Of a stretch of 23,417 nt of DNA, positions 14,738 through 22,647 are shown one piece after another. Below the pieces are notes generated by a model. The model did not search any database and was not told where the DNA came from. It saw only the letters and a list, made by a program, of their open reading frames with translations. Numbering within the stretch: position 1 is the stretch's first letter; each line of letters begins with the position of its first letter. Origin of the DNA: JAJDGF01 sp031549325 (lineage in GTDB: Bacteria > Bacillota > Clostridia > Christensenellales > Aristaeellaceae); NCBI GenBank assembly GCA_031549325.1, contig JAVBQA010000080.1, positions 1-23,417 of the forward strand, given 5' to 3'. The position numbers and the translations under genes were made by a program.

Positions 14738-16249
14738 TCACAAATCCTTCAGCGAGCGCCCATATTGCCGCAGCAACTCATCGCGGGAGGCTGCCGTAAT
14801 GGTGAACGCGCGCTCGACCGTGCCATAGTTAACAATCAGGATGCGATTGCACACCAAGAGCAGGAATTCGGCGTCGGTGGAGATGATCAGCTGAGCGATG
14901 CCCTTTTTGCGGACTTTTTGAACATCCCCGATGATCTCGGCAGCCATCAAATCGTCCATGTTCAGCGTGGGATGCATCCAAACAATGAGGTGCGGATGAG
15001 AGATCAGCGTGCGGCATAGCGCCACTTTGCGCAGAAAGAACCGGTTGCCGGGCATGCCTTCACGCGTGGTATGAAGCGGCGCGTTGCCCGACAGGAATTC
15101 GTCGATCAGCTCGTTCATCTCAAAACGAAGCGCACGGCGGTTGAAAAACAGGCCCATGCGGCTGTGCAGTCTGAGCGCGGCAATGGAGATGTTCTCATCC
15201 AGCGTGAGATTGGGGAACACCGGGCTTTCCGCGGGCATGACAGCCACGCCGAGCTTGCGCGTGCTCTCGGCGGTGAGCAGCCGAAGCCTCTCTCCGCGCA
15301 TCAGAATCTCGCCGTATACGTCGTCCTCCGCATCGGTCAAAATCTCGGCGACGGCGTCGCCTGAGCTCTTGTTGATGTTCAACAGCCCAACGACCTCGCC
15401 GCTCAGGACGTCGAAGCTCAGCGAGTGCAGCACGTTTTTGTAGCGCACGTTGCGCCAGCGCATCAGCACATCGCCGGGTGAGGATTCGGACGGCTGCTCG
15501 GGGAACGGCCGTTTCAGGCTGCGCATGTCATAGCCCAGCATCATGGACACCACGGTGTCCTCATTCAGGTTTTCGCGGTCCAGCACGCCCACCATCATCC
15601 CCTTGCGCATCACGAAAACCCGGGCGCAGTAGGGCTTCAGGTAGCGGATGCCGCTGTCCACCAGCACCAGACTCACGCCCATCGCGCTCAGCGAGCGAAA
15701 CAGCGCTTTGAGCTGTTCCAGCATCTGCTGGGAAAAACCGTCAAGCATGCTGTCGATGAAGATCAGCCGCGCGCCGCACAGCACTCCGCGCGCCAGCTCG
15801 ATCAGAAACTTCTGATAAAATGACAATCCGGCCACCGGCGTATCCAACCGAAACCACAGCCCCAGCTGGGTGAACAGCTGCTCGATGGCCGTGCGGCTGC
15901 GCGCGCGGTTCACCAGCATGTCCCCGCCCTTGTCGGGCGCAATCAGCATGTTCTCCTCGATTGTCAGGCGCTCGATCAGCATGGATTTGGGCTGAACATA
16001 GAAAATGCCCAGCCGGTTGGCGTGCTCGGGTGAAGTGATGATCTGCTTTTTCCCGAGGTAGACCACGCAACCCTCGTACTGGGTGGTCAGCCCTGCGGCC
16101 ACGCCCACCAGCGTGGACTTGCCGGAGTAATTCATTCCCACCACGCCGATCACCTCGGCGTCGAGCACGTTCAGCCGCGCGGATTTCAGCAGCATCTTGT
16201 TGTCCTGACGGCAGTTTATTCGCTCCAGGCGCAGAATCTCACTACGCAT
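14738..16249 (-). CDS. Degenerate tandem ABC ATPase (RbsA-like), putative signalling subunit
   Basis: 503 residues with the two-cassette layout of RbsA/MglA. Cassette 1 keeps a good Walker A (GMNYSGKST, 38-46) but the signature is LSFYQ (142-146), the Walker B Asp166 is followed by Ser where the catalytic Glu belongs (IFIDSML), and the H-loop His is gone (VLVDSGI, about 195-201). Cassette 2 has lost the Walker A entirely (GLLNINKSSG, 288-297), has PGNRFFLRK for the SGGNQQK signature (400-408), and WMHPT (424-428) for DEPT. It probably binds ATP at one site but should hydrolyse it poorly or not at all. The reading frame is intact and starts 8 bases inside the kinase gene, so it is expressed with the sensor pair. 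It could alternatively be a regulatory partner of the ATPase at 19134. Function unproven. Confidence 0.85.
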   Translation of the reverse strand: MRSEILRLERINCRQDNKMLLKSARLNVLDAEVIGVVGMNYSGKSTLVGVAAGLTTQYEGCVVYLGKKQIITSPEHANRLGIFYVQPKSMLIERLTIEENMLIAPDKGGDMLVNRARSRTAIEQLFTQLGLWFRLDTPVAGLSFYQKFLIELARGVLCGARLIFIDSMLDGFSQQMLEQLKALFRSLSAMGVSLVLVDSGIRYLKPYCARVFVMRKGMMVGVLDRENLNEDTVVSMMLGYDMRSLKRPFPEQPSESSPGDVLMRWRNVRYKNVLHSLSFDVLSGEVVGLLNINKSSGDAVAEILTDAEDDVYGEILMRGERLRLLTAESTRKLGVAVMPAESPVFPNLTLDENISIAALRLHSRMGLFFNRRALRFEMNELIDEFLSGNAPLHTTREGMPGNRFFLRKVALCRTLISHPHLIVWMHPTLNMDDLMAAEIIGDVQKVRKKGIAQLIISTDAEFLLLVCNRILIVNYGTVERAFTITAASRDELLRQYGRSLKDL

Positions 16250-17300
16250 ACAGGTCCCTCTTCTCCGGACGCCGTTCGGAAAGACACAGCGGCAGCGTCA
16301 CTTCGATCGCGGTGCCCACATGCTCGGTGCTCATCACATACAGCCCATAAGCATCGCCAAACTGCAGTTTGATGCGCCGGTTGATGTTTGCCAACGCAAT
16401 GCCCACGTGGCGGCCTCCATCGAGGGGCGCGGGTTTTTCGGCGTCGCACAGTTTTAGGTTGAGTTGCTCCAGGGTCTGGTCATCCATGCCCACGCCGTTG
16501 TCGGACACCGTGATCACCAGCCGGTCCTCGGTCTGATAGCATGAGATGCGCAGTTCCCCCAAGCCCACGGTGTTTTCTAGCCCGTGCACGATTCCATTCT
16601 CCACAATGGGCTGCAGCGTGAGGTTGGGGATCATGTAGCTACGTTGTATATGCTCGTCGATGTCGCAGATGTATTTAAACCGGTTGTTGAACCGGAATTG
16701 CTGGATTTCCATGTAGCTGTTGACGTTTTTGATCTCCTCGCGGAGCGTGATCAGCTGTCCCTGGCGGGCGACGACATTCTGAAAGAAGTTGGCCAGCGCC
16801 TCGGCGATGCTCGCGATTTCGTCCACGCCTCGCAGCAGCGCCAGCCCGCGAATGGAGTCCAGCGTGTTGTAAAGAAAGTGCGGGTTGATCTGGCTTTGCA
16901 GTGCATACAGCTCGGTTTCCTGGCGCGCCAGCTCCACGCGGTTTCGGCCGGTGACCTTTGCGCCTTGCTCCGCCAGCAGCTCGTGCAACAGGGATTCCAG
17001 GGAGGGATACTGCAGCAGCGCCTTATGCAGCTCGCCATCCTCCAGCTGAATCCGACTGAGCTGGTCGCGGATGGATCGCTCCAAACGGAGCATGGGGCGC
17101 ACCACCAGCAGCAGATTCAGAGCAACCAACGCTGCGGCGCACAGCAGCGCCAATGCGATCGGATGCGCCACGGCAGCCGCACCGGCGGCCCAAAGAACCA
17201 GCGGCGGCGCGCAGGCGCTGAGCGCCACACAAATCGCGAGCCGCGCGACAAACCGCCTGAGGTAGGCGGGTTGCATCTGGAGGGAGTTCTTGCTTCTCAT
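16242..17300 (-). CDS. YesM-type histidine kinase without an outer sensor domain (locus B)
   Basis: 352 residues. The N-terminus has two hydrophobic segments (about 18-44 and 47-68) joined by almost nothing, so unlike the 606-residue kinase of locus A there is no extracytoplasmic sensing domain. A helical linker (about 70-130) leads to the His_kinase domain with His141 in NPHFLYN, N-box PIVENGIVHG (231-240), G1 SDNGVGMD and G2 HVGIALANINRRIKLQFG. All catalytic residues look intact. Start ATG 17300 has AGGAAAG about 11 bases upstream; it lies 15 bases after the regulator stop. Its 3' end overlaps the degenerate ABC protein by 8 bases. The missing sensor domain suggests the signal arrives through a protein partner, for which the ABC-like product is the obvious candidate. 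Confidence 0.92.
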   Translation of the reverse strand: MRSKNSLQMQPAYLRRFVARLAICVALSACAPPLVLWAAGAAAVAHPIALALLCAAALVALNLLLVVRPMLRLERSIRDQLSRIQLEDGELHKALLQYPSLESLLHELLAEQGAKVTGRNRVELARQETELYALQSQINPHFLYNTLDSIRGLALLRGVDEIASIAEALANFFQNVVARQGQLITLREEIKNVNSYMEIQQFRFNNRFKYICDIDEHIQRSYMIPNLTLQPIVENGIVHGLENTVGLGELRISCYQTEDRLVITVSDNGVGMDDQTLEQLNLKLCDAEKPAPLDGGRHVGIALANINRRIKLQFGDAYGLYVMSTEHVGTAIEVTLPLCLSERRPEKRDLYA

Positions 17301-17315
17301 ATGCGGAACGCTTTC

Positions 17316-18935
17316 CTATTTCGCGTGAAAATTTCGATACTCGGTGGGGGTGACGCCCACGAGCTTGCGAAACATCTTGGCATAATACCGCTGATCCTGA
17401 AATCCCACAGCCAGGGACACCTCCTGAATGTTGAGCGACGTTTGCTTGAGCAGTTCTTTTGATTTTTCGATTCGCTGTTTGTTGAGGTAGTCCAGGAAGT
17501 TGACGCCCGCTTCCTTTTTGAAGATCACGCTGAAATAGATGGGCGAAATGTTCACGATGCCCGCGATGGTGGACAGAGAGATGGGGCTCGCGTAGTTTTC
17601 CGCGATGTGGCGCCTGGCGATGCGCACCGCCCGATGTTCGCCGCCTCTGCCTTCTCCCATGTGCTCCTTCATATAGTTTTCGATCTCCTGGCTGACCACC
17701 TGCGCCATTTCGCCGGGCGCGGCGCACATCGATGAGAACTTCTGAAAGCATCGCTGCTGAAGCGCCGCGTCCGCCTGTTTGAGATCGATCTGCTGGACAA
17801 AACGCGAGAACTGCATGAGGATTTCAGCGGCCGTCAGATGGAAGATGGCGTTTTCCCGCGATTTGTGCGTCTCCGCGCGGGCAAACAAATCCATGATCTG
17901 CAGTCTGATTTTACCGGCGTCCAAGCTGCGTATTGCGGCCTCCAGCGCCTGAATGTGCTTATCGCCAAACACCTCTTCGATGCACTTGGCGTCGTGGGCA
18001 ACCGTGTCCGAATCGATGACGCGGTCAATGCCCAGCGTGATGCGGCTTTGTTGCGCCAACTCGGCGGCGGATAGGCTGCGCCCGATATCCTCCAGCTGCC
18101 CGACGCGCAGCCCGAGGTATTCGTTGGTATATAGCTTCTCGAACTTTAGCAGAATCTCCCGGATCCGGTCATGGTAGCGCCGAAGCCCGGCCTGAAACGC
18201 GCCTTCCCGCGCCGGGTCGTAGTTTACCAGCGCGGTGATGGTCTGCGCCTTGGCGCAGCTGACCACCGCGTAGCATATGTCCTTGAATAGCTCGGTGAAG
18301 TGCCCTGACAGCAGCGACATCATGGTTTCCACAAACGAGCGATCCAGCGCCTCCTCGCGGCTGCCCAGCTGGATGATCACAAACCGAAACGCGCCGGACC
18401 GGAAATTCAGGAAGTATTTTGCGTTGACTTCGTCCATCGAGAGCTCATCCGGTGGAATCCGGCCGGACAGGTACTGCTCCAGAAACACGCGGTTCAGGCT
18501 CTGCGTGCTGGCGCCCAGCTGGTGGACGCTGCTTTTTTGCGCGTGCTCGGCGTCGCGCTCAGCGGTCAGTTTTTCCGTGATTCTACTCAGTATGGACACC
18601 AGCTCGTCCTTGTTGATGGGCTTTAAGATGTAATCCTCCACATTGTATTTCATGGCGCTCTTGGCATACTCAAAGCGCTTGTGACCGCTGATGATGATGA
18701 AATGCACGCGCTCGTCCAGCGCGCGCACCTTCTGCATCAGCGAGATGCCATCGATACCCGGCATCTTGACGTCCACGATCACGATGTCTGGGCGCAGCCG
18801 CTGAATCTGCTCAAACGCGCTGAGGCCGTTGTCTGCGGTTCCCACCAGCGTCAGGTTCATCCGTTCCCAGTCGATCAGTCGGTCGATGAGTGACAGCACA
18901 TAGATCTCATCGTCCGCGATAAACACCTTGTACAT
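17316..18935 (-). CDS. YesN-type response regulator, receiver plus AraC domain (locus B)
   Basis: 539 residues. The frame is open far upstream, but the true start is ATG 18933-18935: the product then begins MYKVFIADDE like other receivers and AGGAGG lies 4 bases before it. Receiver: DDE at 8-10, phosphoacceptor Asp55 in IVDVKMP, Ser in IISGHKRFEYAKS, Lys-Pro in YILKPI. A ~290-residue helical middle follows. The C-terminal AraC domain has both helix-turn-helices (ISLSTIAGIVNISPIYFSVI and IQEVSLAVGFQDQRYYAKMF) and ends TPTEYRNFHAK. First gene of the leftward operon regulator-kinase-ABC-like protein. It faces the ribose-type transporter operon across a 198-bp divergent region and most likely activates it. 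Confidence 0.94.
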   Translation of the reverse strand: MYKVFIADDEIYVLSLIDRLIDWERMNLTLVGTADNGLSAFEQIQRLRPDIVIVDVKMPGIDGISLMQKVRALDERVHFIIISGHKRFEYAKSAMKYNVEDYILKPINKDELVSILSRITEKLTAERDAEHAQKSSVHQLGASTQSLNRVFLEQYLSGRIPPDELSMDEVNAKYFLNFRSGAFRFVIIQLGSREEALDRSFVETMMSLLSGHFTELFKDICYAVVSCAKAQTITALVNYDPAREGAFQAGLRRYHDRIREILLKFEKLYTNEYLGLRVGQLEDIGRSLSAAELAQQSRITLGIDRVIDSDTVAHDAKCIEEVFGDKHIQALEAAIRSLDAGKIRLQIMDLFARAETHKSRENAIFHLTAAEILMQFSRFVQQIDLKQADAALQQRCFQKFSSMCAAPGEMAQVVSQEIENYMKEHMGEGRGGEHRAVRIARRHIAENYASPISLSTIAGIVNISPIYFSVIFKKEAGVNFLDYLNKQRIEKSKELLKQTSLNIQEVSLAVGFQDQRYYAKMFRKLVGVTPTEYRNFHAK

Positions 18936-18978
18936 AGGGCCTCCTGCACGCGTTTTGTCTGTCGTAAGCCTTCCATTC

Positions 18979-19007
18979 ATTTTAACAAAGCGGACCATAT
19001 TTTGCAA
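18979..19007 (-). promoter_or_regulatory. Leftward promoter of the locus B regulator operon
   Basis: On the minus strand: TTGCAA (19007-19002), 17-base spacer, TAAAAT (18984-18979), with an extended -10 TGT at 18987-18985. The predicted start of transcription is near 18972, giving a leader of about 37 bases to ATG 18935. Confidence 0.72.
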
Positions 19008-19038
19008 TAGATCCACCAATATTCCGTGGCGTTCATTA

Positions 19039-19063
19039 ATTTTATCCACACATTGTATAAAAT
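19039..19063. promoter_or_regulatory. Inverted repeat in the divergent promoter region
   Basis: ATTTTAT (19039-19045) and ATAAAAT (19057-19063) are perfect 7-bp arms 11 bases apart, immediately upstream of the -35 of the rightward promoter. The position suits an activator site, such as that of the adjacent AraC-type regulator. AT-rich arms of this size can also arise by chance. Confidence 0.4.
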
Positions 19064-19069
19064 GTCGCA

Positions 19070-19099
19070 TTGAAATGAGGCGGGTTTTGCGCCTATAAT
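19070..19099 (+). promoter_or_regulatory. Rightward promoter of the CUT2 transporter operon
   Basis: TTGAAA (19070-19075), 18-base spacer, consensus TATAAT (19094-19099); start of transcription near 19106, giving a leader of about 28 bases to the ATPase start at 19134. Confidence 0.74.
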
Positions 19100-19133
19100 A
19101 GATCAAACAACGGACGCGCAAGGGGGCCGGTGC

Positions 19134-20624
19134 ATGGGCCAGGATTATAAAATCGAGCTCCGTGGGATCAGCAAGGCGTTCCCCGGCGTGCAGGCGCTGG
19201 ACGATGTGTCTATTTGCGTGCGGCGAGGCACATTGCACGCGGTGATGGGCGAGAATGGCGCAGGCAAGTCCACGCTGATGAAGGTGATCAACGGGCTGCA
19301 TCGGGCCGACAGCGGGCAGATCATCCTGGATGGGCGCGAGGTTCACATCGGCAACCCGCTGGAAGCGCGCGCCTTGGGGATCGCCATGATCTTTCAGGAG
19401 CTGAACTACTTTTCGGAGCTGACCGTTGAAGAGAACATGTTCATGGGGCGCTTTCCGGGCAGGGGGGTGTTCGTGGACTGGAAACAGGTATCCAGGCGTA
19501 TGCGGGAACTGAGCGCCGAGCAGGGGCTTCACTACGACGGCAACACGCTGATCAAGGAGCTTTCGGTGTCTGAGATCCAGATGCTGGAGATCGTCAAGGC
19601 CGTGTCGTTTAACGCGCAATTGATCATTATGGACGAGCCCACGTCCTCCATCAGCGCCAAAGAAATTGAGCGGTTGTTCGAGAAGATCGCCGAGCTCAAG
19701 AGCCGGGGCATCAGCATTCTGTACATTTCCCATAAGTTGGAGGAGATTTTCCGGATCGCGGACGACATCACCGTCATGCGGGACGGCAGGGTGATCACCA
19801 CCGATGTGGCGTCCGCCTTCACCGAGGAGCGCATGATCACCGCCATGGTGGGCCGCACCATGGAGAACATCTATCCCAAAGAAGCGGTGCCCATCGGCGG
19901 GATGGCGCTCGAGATCGAAAACCTGTATGAGCCCGAGGTGTTCAAAAACATCGGCCTGCACGTGCGCAGGGGCGAGATCGTGGGGCTGACGGGCCTTGTG
20001 GGTTCGGGGCGCACCGAGCTGGCGCGCGCGGTGTTCGGCCTGGATCGCTTCACCAGCGGCGCCATCAAGGTGGATGGGCAAACAGCAAACATCCGTTCCA
20101 TCAAGCAAGCGGTAAACAGCGGCGTGATCATGCTGTCGGAGGACAGGAAGACCTATGGTATCGTGCCGGTTCGGAGCATCCGGGAGAACATCTCGCTATC
20201 CAACCTGCGCTTCAGCAGCGGCCTGTTCGTCAGGAAGAGGCGGGAGCAGCAGCAGATTCAGGAGCAAAAACAGCGCCTGAACATCAAGACGCCCAGCATC
20301 GAGAACCCGGTTTCGTCGCTTTCCGGCGGCAACCAGCAAAAGGTGATCCTGGCGCGCTGGCTGCTGGTGAATGCCAAGGTAATGATCCTGGACGAGCCCA
20401 CGCGCGGCATTGACGTGGGCGCCAAGTTCGAGATTTACAAAATCATGGTGGACATTGCGCGCCAAGGCATGGCGATCCTGATGATCTCTTCGGAAATGCC
20501 CGAACTGATCGGCATGTGCGACCGCATGTACATCATGCGCAAGGGAGAGATTTCCGGCGAGCTAACCCGCGCGCAGTTCGACCAGGAACTCATCATGAAG
20601 CACGCAATGGAGGTTAGGGCATGA
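19134..20624 (+). CDS. CUT2 (ribose-type) sugar ABC transporter ATPase
   Basis: 496 residues with two tandem cassettes, the standard RbsA/MglA length. Cassette 1 is catalytically complete: Walker A GENGAGKST (39-47), LSVSEIQ signature (143-149), Walker B IIMDEPT (164-170), H-loop ISH with His200. Cassette 2 has the family's usual altered Walker A (GLVGSGRTE, 287-295), LSGGNQQ signature (396-402) and MILDEPT (417-423). ATG 19134 has AAGGGGG 7 bases upstream. The stop overlaps the permease start by 4 bases. It powers uptake of a monosaccharide-like ligand through the next gene. Comparison with the degenerate paralogue at 14738-16249 shows exactly which motifs that protein has lost. The precise sugar is unknown, so I give no rbs symbol. 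Confidence 0.95.
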   Translation: MGQDYKIELRGISKAFPGVQALDDVSICVRRGTLHAVMGENGAGKSTLMKVINGLHRADSGQIILDGREVHIGNPLEARALGIAMIFQELNYFSELTVEENMFMGRFPGRGVFVDWKQVSRRMRELSAEQGLHYDGNTLIKELSVSEIQMLEIVKAVSFNAQLIIMDEPTSSISAKEIERLFEKIAELKSRGISILYISHKLEEIFRIADDITVMRDGRVITTDVASAFTEERMITAMVGRTMENIYPKEAVPIGGMALEIENLYEPEVFKNIGLHVRRGEIVGLTGLVGSGRTELARAVFGLDRFTSGAIKVDGQTANIRSIKQAVNSGVIMLSEDRKTYGIVPVRSIRENISLSNLRFSSGLFVRKRREQQQIQEQKQRLNIKTPSIENPVSSLSGGNQQKVILARWLLVNAKVMILDEPTRGIDVGAKFEIYKIMVDIARQGMAILMISSEMPELIGMCDRMYIMRKGEISGELTRAQFDQELIMKHAMEVRA

Positions 20625-21643
20625 AAAGCACAGGCATACTGGCCATCATCAAAAAGCGCCAGAACCTGTTCATCCTGCTGGGGATGATCCTGGTCTGCTC
20701 GCTGATCAGCGACCGGTTTTTTACCGTCAACAACGGCCTGAACATCGCCCGCCAGATCAGCATCGTGACCATCCTGGCGTTTGGAGAGACGCTGCTCATC
20801 ATCTCCGGCGGTATCGATTTGTCGGTGGGCGCGGTGGCCGGCATGGCAGGCGTGCTGGGCTGCGAGGTGTTCATCGCCACCCAATCCATCCCGCTGGCAG
20901 TGCTGGTTGGCATCCTGATGGGCGCGATCCCCGGAGCGCTCAACGGCTTTGTGGTCACCAAGTTTGGCGCCCCGCCCTTCATCGTCACACTCGCGATGCA
21001 GACCGTCGCCAGCGGCGCCATCTTCCTGCACACCGATGGGCAGAACGTATACAAAATAGGCCAGTTCAACCTGCTCGGGCAGGGCAGCGTGGGGTTTGTG
21101 CCGATTCCGATCATCATCATGCTGATCACCGGCGCGATCATCTATGTCATTCTGGAGCGCATGAAGTTCGGCCGGTATCTTTACGCCATCGGCGGCAATG
21201 AGAGCGCCGCCATTGGCTCGGGCATCCAGGTGAACAAAGTCAAGTTCATCACCTACGTGATCAGCGGCGCGCTGGCTGGCCTGGCGGGCATCGTGCTGAT
21301 GTCGCGGCTCAACGCGGGGCTGCCCGCCGCAGGCACCGGCTACGAGACCGACGCGCTCATGGCGACCATCATCGGCGGCACGTCCTTCACCGGCGGCATC
21401 GGCACCGCCGTTGGCACGCTGATTGGCTCGTTCATCATGGGCATTCTGAACAACATCTTCAACCTGACGGGTGTGCAGGCCTACGTGCAGCAGATCCTCA
21501 AGGGCGTGCTGATCGTGGTGGCTGTGGTGCTGGACCTATACACCAAGCGCAAGAAGAAGCGCGTGAAGATCTACACCGAGCACCCGGAACCAGGGGTTGA
21601 TGGCACGAGCCATTTGGATATCCCACAGAACAGGTCAATTTGA
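20621..21643 (+). CDS. CUT2 sugar ABC permease (RbsC type)
   Basis: 340 residues, ATG inside the ATGA overlap with the ATPase gene. About eight to ten membrane segments; family motifs ISGGIDLSVGAVAG (about 61-74), GALNGFVVTKFGAPPFIVTLA, and the ATPase-docking YAIGGNESAAIGSGIQVNKVK. ATIIGGTSFTGGIGTAVGTLIG precedes the last helices. A homodimer of this protein should form the channel. The last ~30 residues after VLDLYTKRKKKR are a polar tail a little longer than is typical. Its stop lies just inside the ribosome site of the following binding-protein gene, so expression is tightly coupled. Confidence 0.95.
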   Translation: MKSTGILAIIKKRQNLFILLGMILVCSLISDRFFTVNNGLNIARQISIVTILAFGETLLIISGGIDLSVGAVAGMAGVLGCEVFIATQSIPLAVLVGILMGAIPGALNGFVVTKFGAPPFIVTLAMQTVASGAIFLHTDGQNVYKIGQFNLLGQGSVGFVPIPIIIMLITGAIIYVILERMKFGRYLYAIGGNESAAIGSGIQVNKVKFITYVISGALAGLAGIVLMSRLNAGLPAAGTGYETDALMATIIGGTSFTGGIGTAVGTLIGSFIMGILNNIFNLTGVQAYVQQILKGVLIVVAVVLDLYTKRKKKRVKIYTEHPEPGVDGTSHLDIPQNRSI

Positions 21644-21657
21644 AAGGAGAGGGAATC

Positions 21658-22617
21658 ATGAAGGCATTCAAAAGGTCAATGGCAATCGCCCTGGTGATCA
21701 TGATGTTGAGCGTATCGGCTGGCGCGTTCGCGGGGGAGAAGACGTTCAAAGTGGCGCTGACGCCCACGGACATGAAGGCTACTTACGCGTCGTGGTTGGC
21801 GCAGTCGTTCCAAGAGGTCGCCAAGAAGTACCCCAACATTCAGCTGGACATCATCGATGGTCAGAACGACGTGGCGCATCAGATGGGCGTCATTGAAGAC
21901 TGCGTCACCAAGGGTTATGACATGATCATCCTGCATCCGGTCGATCCGGACGCGCAGTCCACGCTGGTGACCTCTACCATCGAGAACGGCACGCCCATGC
22001 TGATCGTCAACCAGGGCACCGGCGGCGTGGAGACCGTCTCCAACGTGGACGCCGATCCCATCGAGCAGGGCATGATCCCGGCGCTGGTCGCCAAGGAAAA
22101 AATCCCCCAGAATGGCAAGGTCGTGGTGCTGCTCGGGCCGTCTGGCAACGTGCACTCCGCCGGCCGCCTGGAAGGCTTCAAGAAGTACCTGTTCGAGGCG
22201 CGCCCGGACATCGAAATCCTTGACACACAGCTCGCCAACTGGTACAAAGATCAGTCCATGACATTGATGGAGGATTGGCTGCAGCGCTTCGACAAGATCG
22301 ACGCCGTCATCTCCATGAACGACGCGATGGCGCTTGGCGCGATTGAAGCCGCGCGAGCCGCCGGCCGCCTTGAGGGCATGACTTCCTACGGCGTGGACGG
22401 TCTGGCCGATGCCTGCCTGTCCATCAAAGCGGGTGAGCTCACCGCCACCTGCGTGCAGAATGCCTATGCGCAGGCCGAGAAGTCCATGGAAATCGTGAGC
22501 AAGGTGCTCAACGGCGAAGAGAAGATGGAGCGCACGCTGGTCGCGGGCGAGCTGATCGACCTGAGCAACGTGGATCACTGGATCGAAGTGCACAAGGCCA
22601 ACGGCCAAATCAAGTAA
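21658..22617 (+). CDS. CUT2 sugar-binding protein (RbsB type)
   Basis: 319 residues. ATG 21658 is used rather than the in-frame ATG at 21640 because AGGAGAGG lies 8 bases before it and MKAFKRSMAIALVIMM then forms a proper signal peptide with cleavage near GAFAG (about residue 24). No lipobox cysteine. The body is a Peripla_BP_4 fold: FKVALTPTDMKATYASWLAQSF, then GYDMIILHPVDPDAQ (about 82-96), VVLLGPSGNVHSAGRLEGFKKYL, the hinge-region MNDAMALGAIEAARAAGR and SYGVDGLADACLSIKAGELTATC. It delivers a monosaccharide or sugar-like ligand to the permease upstream. Coming third in the operon after ATPase and permease is one of the common CUT2 orders. The ligand is not determinable by sight. Confidence 0.94.
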   Translation: MKAFKRSMAIALVIMMLSVSAGAFAGEKTFKVALTPTDMKATYASWLAQSFQEVAKKYPNIQLDIIDGQNDVAHQMGVIEDCVTKGYDMIILHPVDPDAQSTLVTSTIENGTPMLIVNQGTGGVETVSNVDADPIEQGMIPALVAKEKIPQNGKVVVLLGPSGNVHSAGRLEGFKKYLFEARPDIEILDTQLANWYKDQSMTLMEDWLQRFDKIDAVISMNDAMALGAIEAARAAGRLEGMTSYGVDGLADACLSIKAGELTATCVQNAYAQAEKSMEIVSKVLNGEEKMERTLVAGELIDLSNVDHWIEVHKANGQIK

Positions 22618-22647
22618 CCATCCGCAAAACGTCTGGAGGTTGTCAAA

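Noticed and set aside
18936..20108. 930-codon minus-strand open frame running upstream of the locus B regulator
   Set aside because: The extension past 18935 is antisense to a fully conserved ABC ATPase and crosses both promoters; the receiver domain and its ribosome site fix the start at 18935. It is an effect of GC-rich codon bias.
19134..20624. Altered second Walker A (GLVGSGRTE) in the locus B transporter ATPase
   Set aside because: This is the normal state of the second cassette in RbsA/MglA-type proteins and does not make it a pseudo-enzyme.
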